64,000 bases of DNA. It comes from an uncultured Gemmiger sp. GTDB taxonomy: Bacteria > Bacillota > Clostridia > Oscillospirales > Ruminococcaceae. A program made the translations under genes and the position numbers. Below, piece after piece: positions 59,248-64,000 of this stretch (positions within the stretch are counted from its first letter, which is position 1; every line of letters begins with the position of its first letter). Where the stretch lies: NCBI GenBank assembly GCA_947629015.1, contig CANRCB010000011.1:1-64000 (forward strand), given 5' to 3'. Under the pieces are notes generated by a model. That model did not search any database. It worked only from the letters and a program-made list of their open reading frames with translations, and had not been told where the DNA came from.

Positions 59248-60480
59248 TTACATGGTAACGTAGACGCCGTTCTCGATGCGGACCGCGACGGGATCCTTGG
59301 AGATCTCGCCCTTGGCGGACCAAGTCATGCCGGAGCCGGTCAGGCCGTCGACGGAGAAGTCGCCGGAGGTGAAGGTCGCGATGAGCGCCTCGCAGATGTC
59401 CTCATGGCTCATGTTGTCGGCGTCGATGCCGGCCGCGTTGGCGGCATAGTACAGCGCCCACATGGCATCGTAGCCATCCGCGGCGAACTGGTTGGGCAGG
59501 CCGTCGTAGGCCGCCTGGTACTTTTCAACAAAGCTGGTGGTCGCCGCATCGGTGGCGCTGGCGTTGAACGGGGTCATCAGCATCAGGCCCTCGACGAGGT
59601 CGGGGTTCATGCCCTCGATGTCCAGGATGCCGTCCATGCCGTCGCAGCCAAAATACTTGGGGGCAAAGCCCTGCGCCTGCGCCTGGTTGACGATGTTGTA
59701 GGCGGGGGTGTAGTAGATGGGCATGAACAGCAGGTCAACGTTGGCAGCGGCCAGGGCGTTGAGCTGGGCGGAGAAGTCCGGCGTGTTGTCATCCGGGAAG
59801 GCCTGCTCCTCGACGACGTTCAGGCCGATCTCGGCGGCGCGGGCCACAAAGGCATCACGCAGGCCGGTGGAGTAGGCGTCGGCGTTGTTGTAGATGATGC
59901 CGATGCTCTCGCCAAGGTTGTTGTCCTTCACATAGTCCGCGGCGGAAGCGCCCTGGTTGGGGTCGGTGAAGCACATCTGGAAGACATTGTCGCGCCCCTC
60001 GGTGACGGCGGTGGAAGAGGCGGACGGGGTAAGCTGGAAGAACCGGTCATTGAACGTCTCGGCCGCCACGTTGATGCAGGGGTCGGTGGTGGTGGTGCCG
60101 TAGATGACGTCGGCGGAGTCCTTCAGGGTGTTGTAAGCGTTGACAGCGGTCTCGGCCACGCCGGTATCATCCTTGAAGTCCAGCTCGAACTGGAGCCCGC
60201 CCAGGGCGTTGATCTCCTCAACGGCGATCTCGGCGCCCTGCATGGTGGCCAAACCGTACACGGCGACACCGCCGGTCAGCGGGCCGATACCGCCCACGTT
60301 CAGGGTGCCGGTGGCAGCGCCGGCCTCGCCGCCCTCAGCGGGGGCAGCATCGGCGGGGGTGCTGGCCGCGGGGGTGCTGTCAGCGGCATTGCCGGCGGGC
60401 GCGCTCGTCCCGGTGGCACCGCAGGCCGCCAGGCTGAACGCCATGGCGGCGGCCAAAGCCAAACTCAAATACTTTTTCAT
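59248..60480 (-). CDS. livJ: Branched-chain amino acid-binding lipoprotein LivJ
   Basis: 410 residues, Peripla_BP_6 fold. The lipobox LAACG places the acylated Cys near 20, then an Ala/Pro/Ser linker. GIGPLTGGVAVYG, GGLQFELDFKDDTG and FFQLTPSASSTAV mark the family. The ATG at 60480 follows GGAGGG by 10 nt; an earlier ATG would be too close. Its promoter is nearly consensus. Confidence 0.94.
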   Translation of the reverse strand: MKKYLSLALAAAMAFSLAACGATGTSAPAGNAADSTPAASTPADAAPAEGGEAGAATGTLNVGGIGPLTGGVAVYGLATMQGAEIAVEEINALGGLQFELDFKDDTGVAETAVNAYNTLKDSADVIYGTTTTDPCINVAAETFNDRFFQLTPSASSTAVTEGRDNVFQMCFTDPNQGASAADYVKDNNLGESIGIIYNNADAYSTGLRDAFVARAAEIGLNVVEEQAFPDDNTPDFSAQLNALAAANVDLLFMPIYYTPAYNIVNQAQAQGFAPKYFGCDGMDGILDIEGMNPDLVEGLMLMTPFNASATDAATTSFVEKYQAAYDGLPNQFAADGYDAMWALYYAANAAGIDADNMSHEDICEALIATFTSGDFSVDGLTGSGMTWSAKGEISKDPVAVRIENGVYVTM

Positions 60481-60561
60481 GATATTCATTCCCTCCTGAA
60501 TTGCGCAGCGCCGGGCGTTAAGCCGTACAGGTCGCACTTACCTACGCTGCAGATACTTTGT

Positions 60562-60590
60562 ATTATAGCGATTTGCTGCGCGCACTTCAA
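60562..60590 (-). promoter_or_regulatory. Promoter of the livJHMGF operon
   Basis: TTGAAG-N17-TATAAT on the minus strand. Confidence 0.88.
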
Positions 60591-60706
60591 TAGAGTAAAT
60601 CGCCAGCATTTATTTTCCTTTTTTCGGGAAATGTAGTCAAAATATACAAAACCGAAGCCGCAAGTTCGGCAATATGCCTTCCCGCCGCCTGCCGCGGCGT
60701 TAGGGC

Positions 60707-60735
60707 TTGCAAATCCCGCGCGGGTTTGGCATAAT
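60707..60735 (+). promoter_or_regulatory. Promoter of xpt
   Basis: TTGCAA-N17-CATAAT, 32 nt before the ATG. The leader is too short for a purine riboswitch. Confidence 0.78.
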
Positions 60736-60767
60736 GGAGGCAACCTGTTACCGAAAGGGGCGCGGAC

Positions 60768-61343
60768 ATGGAACTGCTGGAACAGCGCATTTTGCAAAAC
60801 GGCCAGGTACGGCCGGGCAACATCTTAAAGGTAGACAGCTTTTTGAACCACCAGCTGGACATTGAACTGCTGGACGCCATCGGGGCGGAGTTTTACCGCC
60901 TGTTTGGGGACGCGGGCGTGACCCGCATTTTGACCATCGAGGCCTCCGGCATCGCCATCGCCTGTATGGCGGCGCGGTATTTCAAGGTGCCGGTGGTGTT
61001 CGCCAAAAAGGCCAAAAGCAAAAATATCGACGGTGCCGTGTATATTTCCAGCGTGCACTCCTACACCTACGGCAGGGATTATGACATCACGCTGGCGGCG
61101 CGCTTTTTAAGCAAGGACGACCGCGTGCTGATTTTGGACGATTTTCTTGCCAACGGCAAGGCCGTCAACGGCCTTTTGGACATCTGCGCGCAGGCCGGGG
61201 CCGCCGTGGCGGGCATCGGCATCTGCATCGAGAAGGGCTTCCAGCCCGGCGGGGACGCGCTGCGCGCCGCCGGCTACCGGCTGGAGAGTTTGGCCATCGT
61301 GGACAGCATGAGCGACGATTCCCTCACCTTCCGCGCACAGTAA
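60768..61343 (+). CDS. xpt: Xanthine phosphoribosyltransferase
   Basis: 191 residues. It makes XMP from xanthine and PRPP. The PRPP motif reads VLILDDFLANGKA, and ILTIEASGIAIACMAA and KAKSKNIDG are typical of Xpt. Length equals the family's. AAAGGGG is 8 nt before the ATG. It stands alone, unlike the riboswitch-controlled xpt-pbuX of Bacillus. Functionally it pairs with the nucleoside importer at 16-21 kb. Confidence 0.96.
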   Translation: MELLEQRILQNGQVRPGNILKVDSFLNHQLDIELLDAIGAEFYRLFGDAGVTRILTIEASGIAIACMAARYFKVPVVFAKKAKSKNIDGAVYISSVHSYTYGRDYDITLAARFLSKDDRVLILDDFLANGKAVNGLLDICAQAGAAVAGIGICIEKGFQPGGDALRAAGYRLESLAIVDSMSDDSLTFRAQ

Positions 61344-61361
61344 GGCTGTGCGCCCCCTTGC

Positions 61362-61396
61362 CGCCCCGCCGCGCGCTGCGCGGCGGGGCGTTTTTT
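61362..61396 (+). terminator. Terminator of xpt
   Basis: A perfect 13-bp GC stem with a 3-nt loop and TTTTTT. A second hairpin (GCCCGCGGCGC/complement) follows at 61397-61421. Confidence 0.94.
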
Positions 61397-61456
61397 GCCC
61401 GCGGCGCATGGCGCCGCGGGCAAAAAGGAGGCGCGCGGGAATGTTTCCCGCCACGG

Positions 61457-61574
61457 CCCCTCATCCGGCCGCTGCGCGGCCACCTGCCCCCAAGGGGGAA
61501 GGCTTAAAAGGTGAGATACCCCGGAAGGCTTCCCCCCTTGGGGGAAGCTGTCGCCGCAGGCGACTGATGAGGGG
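61457..61574. repeat. 118-bp inverted-repeat element
   Basis: Outer arms CCCCTCATC/GATGAGGGG, inner GCCCCCAAGGGGGAAGGC paired with GGCTTCCCCCCTTGGGGGAA. Strings of the kind AGGCTTCCCCCTTGGGGGAA and CAGGCGACTGATGAGGGG are widespread intergenic repeats in gut Clostridia. Confidence 0.85.
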
Positions 61575-61608
61575 AAGGCGGGATGCCGCTTGCGGGCCGC
61601 ATGTATGC

Positions 61609-61734
61609 GGCCCCTACGGGATGAATGATACGGTTTCTCGTATCCCCGTAGGGCGGGCCCTTGGGCCTGCCGCGGCGGGGGCAAGCCCCCGCCCTGCGGG
61701 CAGCAGAAAAACAGCATTTCATCCCGCAGGGGCC
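61609..61734. repeat. 126-bp inverted-repeat element related to copies A and B
   Basis: Ends GGCCCCTACGGGATGAA and its complement (one mismatch). Inside are the GTAGGGCGGGC...GCCTGCC and GGCGGGGGCAAGCCCCCGCC hairpins also seen at 16190-16331 and 51247-51393. With the previous element it fills the gene-free gap 61344-61757. Confidence 0.8.
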
Positions 61735-61757
61735 GGCGTGCGCCGCGGCGCGCATTT

Positions 61758-62297
61758 TTACCGTTTTTTGCCCAGCAGGTGGGTGCGGATGTGGGCAAAG
61801 CAGGCGTCCTCGCCTTCGTCGCGCAAAATCATAAGGCAGCGCTCCAGTTCGGCGCGGGTATCGGGGTGGAGCAGGTAGTGCTTTTTGCTGTGCTCGTAAT
61901 ATTCCCAGGAGGCGGCGTCGGTGTAGGCGCTGCCCTTGTAGTTTTTGCTGGCGGCGATGCGGTCGCACACCATCTCGGCAAGGTATTTGTTGGGCATCTT
62001 CATGCCGGCCATGACGCCGCTGCCGGTCACATCGTAATCGATCCAATATTCAAGATGGTGCCTGTTGCGGCCCTTGTGGTGCAGCCACGCGGTGCTCACG
62101 CCCTCGGCGCGGCGCTGGCCATCGTTGGGGCTGCGGTCCCCGCACCAGTATTTGGCCCCGGCCAGGAACTCGACGGGGGCCAGCTTGCTCAGATCATGCG
62201 TGAGGCCCTGCCAGTACAGCCCGCACTTGAAGCAGTGGCGCAGCACCAGCATCTTGTGGTGGTGGATGGTTTTGAAATGCTTGACGGGGTGCCACAT
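61758..62297 (-). CDS. DUF5662 family protein
   Basis: 179 residues, soluble, His/Trp rich: HFKTIHHHKMLVLRH, GLTHDLSKLAPVEF, then AWLHHKGRNRHH. Spaced His and Asp residues (H-HD-HH) look like an HD-type metal site, which would suit a phosphohydrolase, but the function is unknown. The start at 62297 has GGGGAGGGG 8 nt upstream. It has its own promoter inside the previous gene's terminator. Confidence 0.85.
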   Translation of the reverse strand: MWHPVKHFKTIHHHKMLVLRHCFKCGLYWQGLTHDLSKLAPVEFLAGAKYWCGDRSPNDGQRRAEGVSTAWLHHKGRNRHHLEYWIDYDVTGSGVMAGMKMPNKYLAEMVCDRIAASKNYKGSAYTDAASWEYYEHSKKHYLLHPDTRAELERCLMILRDEGEDACFAHIRTHLLGKKR

Positions 62298-62325
62298 GGC
62301 GGTGTCCCCTCCCCTCTTTGCAGCC

Positions 62326-62354
62326 ATTGTAGCCAAAAACCATCCCGCCCGCAA
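62326..62354 (-). promoter_or_regulatory. Promoter of the DUF5662 gene embedded in a terminator
   Basis: TTGCGG-N17-TACAAT on the minus strand. The -35 sits in the loop of the terminator hairpin at 62341-62362. Confidence 0.8.
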
Positions 62355-62362
62355 GCGGGATG
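62341..62362 (-). terminator. Terminator of the beta-CASP nuclease gene
   Basis: CATCCCGC/GCGGGATG stem, 6-nt loop, then GTTTTTGG on the minus strand, 14 nt past the stop at 62377. Confidence 0.85.
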
Positions 62363-62376
62363 GCGCTTTGCCGGGG

Positions 62377-63984
62377 TCAGCGGTCCCATTTATCGCACAG
62401 GGAGGCGATCTGGTCGGCAAATTTGGCAAGGTCCTTGTTGGCGCCGTCGCGGTTGCTCTCGATGACGGCCAGCAGGCGTCTGCCCATGTTGGCGAGGCGC
62501 TCATAGGTTTGGTTGGCGCGCTTTTGCTGCGGGGTGTCGCCCTTTTGGATGCGCTTTGTGTTGCCCTGCGCAAGGCAGCGCACCCCGCCGCCTTCCAGCG
62601 CATACACGGCGCCGTTGTAGGGAGCCTCGGCCCGGTAGCCCTGCTCGTTGAGGCGGCGCGCCCAGCCGGCGGCGACCTCGTCGTCGCCGTGGTTGACGAA
62701 AACGAATTTGGGCCGCGGGGCGAAATGGTCGATCCACGCCTGCAGGCCGTCGCGGTCGGCATGGCCGGAAAGCCCGGTCAGCTGCGCGATCTCGGCCCGG
62801 ACGGCGACCGGCTCGCCAAAGAGCTTGACCTCGGCCGCGCCGTCCACGAGCTGGCGCCCCACCGAACCGCCGGCCTGGTACCCCACGAACAGGACGGTGG
62901 ATTCCCTGCGCCAGAGGTTGTACTTGAGGTGGTGGCGGATGCGCCCGGCATCGCACATACCGGACGCCGAGATGATGACCTTGGGCGTAGGGTCGGTGTT
63001 GAGGGCCTTGGAATCATCGGCCGTCTCGCTGATGCGCAGGCCGGGGAATTGCAGCGGGTTTTGCCCCGTTTGCACAAGGGCAAGGGCCTCCTCGTCATAG
63101 CATTCGGCGTAATTTTCGCGGAAGATGTTGGTGGAGCGGCTGGCGAGCGGGCTGTCGACATAGACGGGGAAGCCGTCGTGCCCCTTGACAAGGCCCTCGG
63201 CCTTGATCTGGCGGTAGAAATACAAAAGCTCCTGCGTGCGGCCCACGGCAAAGCTGGGGATGACGACGTTGCCGCCGCGGTCCAGCGTGCGCTGGGTGAT
63301 GGCGGCCAGCTCCCGCACATGGTCGGGCCGCGGGCCGTGGGTGCGGTCCCCGTAGGTGGATTCCATCACCACATAGTCGGCCTCGGTGAGGTAGGCGGGG
63401 TCCCGCAAAAGCGGCAGGTGGCTGTTGCCAATATCGCCGGAAAAGACGATGGTCTGTTCCCGGCCGGCCTCGGCCACGCGCAGGGTGACGCTGGCGCTGC
63501 CCAGAAGATGCCCCACATCGGTAAACCGCACCTCGATGCCGGGGAAAACGGTGCGCCATTCGCCGTAGGGCAGCGCCTTGAACAGGCCCAGCGCGGCCTG
63601 TGCGTCGGCCACGGTGTATTCCGGTTCCACCAGCGGCCTGCCGCCGCGGCGGTTCTTGCGGTTCTTGTACTCGGCGTCCTGCTCCTGGATGTGGGCGGAG
63701 TCCTCCAGCATGATGGCGCACAGGTCCATGGTGGCGTCGGTGGCGTAGATGGGCCCGCGGAAGCCGTTTTTGTACAGGTAGGGCACCCGGCCGGTGTGGT
63801 CGACGTGGGCGTGGGTGATGAACAGCGCGTCGACCTCGCCGGGGGCGACGGGCAGCGGGGCGTTCTCGTACACATCCCGGCCCTGCTCCATGCCGAAATC
63901 AATGAGCAGCTTGCGGCCTGCGGCCTCGAGCAGGATGCAGCTGCCGGTGACCTCGCGCGCGGCGCCCAAAAAAGTCAGTCTCAC
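62377..63984 (-). CDS. MBL-fold beta-CASP RNA metallohydrolase
   Basis: 535 residues, of the YSH1/CPSF73-like branch. The MBL motif THAHVDHTGR is at about 58-67, a second His is in DVGHLLGSAS and the bridging Asp in FSGDIG; the beta-CASP domain includes VIPSFAVGRTQELL and SASGMCDAGRI, and RMMBL ends with GLSGHADRDGLQ and VFVNHGDDEVA. It probably is a ribonuclease. The last 70 residues are an extra Lys/Arg-rich region. The GTG at 63984 has AAGGAGGT 8 nt before it. Confidence 0.92.
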   Translation of the reverse strand: MRLTFLGAAREVTGSCILLEAAGRKLLIDFGMEQGRDVYENAPLPVAPGEVDALFITHAHVDHTGRVPYLYKNGFRGPIYATDATMDLCAIMLEDSAHIQEQDAEYKNRKNRRGGRPLVEPEYTVADAQAALGLFKALPYGEWRTVFPGIEVRFTDVGHLLGSASVTLRVAEAGREQTIVFSGDIGNSHLPLLRDPAYLTEADYVVMESTYGDRTHGPRPDHVRELAAITQRTLDRGGNVVIPSFAVGRTQELLYFYRQIKAEGLVKGHDGFPVYVDSPLASRSTNIFRENYAECYDEEALALVQTGQNPLQFPGLRISETADDSKALNTDPTPKVIISASGMCDAGRIRHHLKYNLWRRESTVLFVGYQAGGSVGRQLVDGAAEVKLFGEPVAVRAEIAQLTGLSGHADRDGLQAWIDHFAPRPKFVFVNHGDDEVAAGWARRLNEQGYRAEAPYNGAVYALEGGGVRCLAQGNTKRIQKGDTPQQKRANQTYERLANMGRRLLAVIESNRDGANKDLAKFADQIASLCDKWDR

Positions 63985-64000
63985 GGAGATGTACCTCCTT

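Noticed and set aside
60600-60767. Purine riboswitch in front of xpt
   Set aside because: The promoter at 60707-60735 leaves only about 25 nt of leader, and no aptamer motif is present. The leader of the nucleoside importer (21408-21505) also lacks one.

Overview
The window is GC-rich DNA (about two-thirds G+C by eye) from a low-complexity, operon-dense Firmicutes chromosome. The gene set points to a gut Clostridia of the Oscillospiraceae/Ruminococcaceae type (Gemmiger, Subdoligranulum or Faecalibacterium-like): a tetrahydrofolate riboswitch in front of folT, BMP-type nucleoside lipoprotein, branched-chain and polar amino acid ABC importers, ATP-dependent PEP carboxykinase, the DUF5662 family, MtaB, Mini-III and Obg, and strong AGGAGG ribosome-binding sites. 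That placement is an inference from content and style, not from a search. No rRNA, tRNA, phage, plasmid, insertion sequence or CRISPR array was seen.

Layout. 1-8.6 kb: end of a secreted repeat protein, a D,D-carboxypeptidase, mtaB, then a minus-strand operon of a zinc-phospholipase-like protein, cyclophilin, an ABC ATPase and an ABC permease fused to a CPBP intramembrane protease. 8.6-16 kb: a UMF1-type transporter, an ECF sigma/anti-sigma operon with two membrane proteins, exonuclease III, and MATE pump 1. 16-27 kb: nucleoside importer operon (lipoprotein, ATPase, two permeases), a very large RND exporter with a coiled-coil and proline-rich insert, and a membrane XRE regulator. 27.5-35 kb: folT with its THF riboswitch and an HD-domain gene, a polar amino acid importer, then plus-strand HAD phosphatase, a Cys-rich mini-protein, PPK2, a glycosyltransferase and a 95-residue hypothetical protein. 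35-39.7 kb: a more AT-rich accessory island (NUDIX, metallo-beta-lactamase fold, GNAT) followed by MATE pump 2 and a LacI regulator. 39.8-49.4 kb: a membrane glycosyltransferase, MATE pump 3, a PASTA-type class B penicillin-binding protein, ogt, an Lrp regulator, a GntR/ABC efflux operon, and nitroreductase-acpS-mazF. 49.5-64 kb: pckA, an RNA methyltransferase, mrnC-obg-rpmA-rplU, the livJHMGF importer, xpt, a DUF5662 protein and a beta-CASP nuclease.

Regulatory architecture is unusually legible. Most transcription units start with a sigma-A type promoter with exactly 17 bp between the -35 and -10 boxes. All three importer operons place a terminator hairpin directly behind the binding-protein gene, so the lipoprotein should be made in excess of the membrane parts. 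Several promoters are packed into the preceding terminator. Two families of dispersed non-coding repeats (a roughly 145 bp element with TGTCAAAAAA ends, and roughly 100 bp purine/pyrimidine palindromes) sit in intergenic gaps.

The best candidates for something new are the permease-CPBP fusion, the THF-riboswitch folT/HD operon, the sigma factor with a CTG start, a ribosomal L27 that lacks the usual Firmicutes cleavable leader, and the repeat families.
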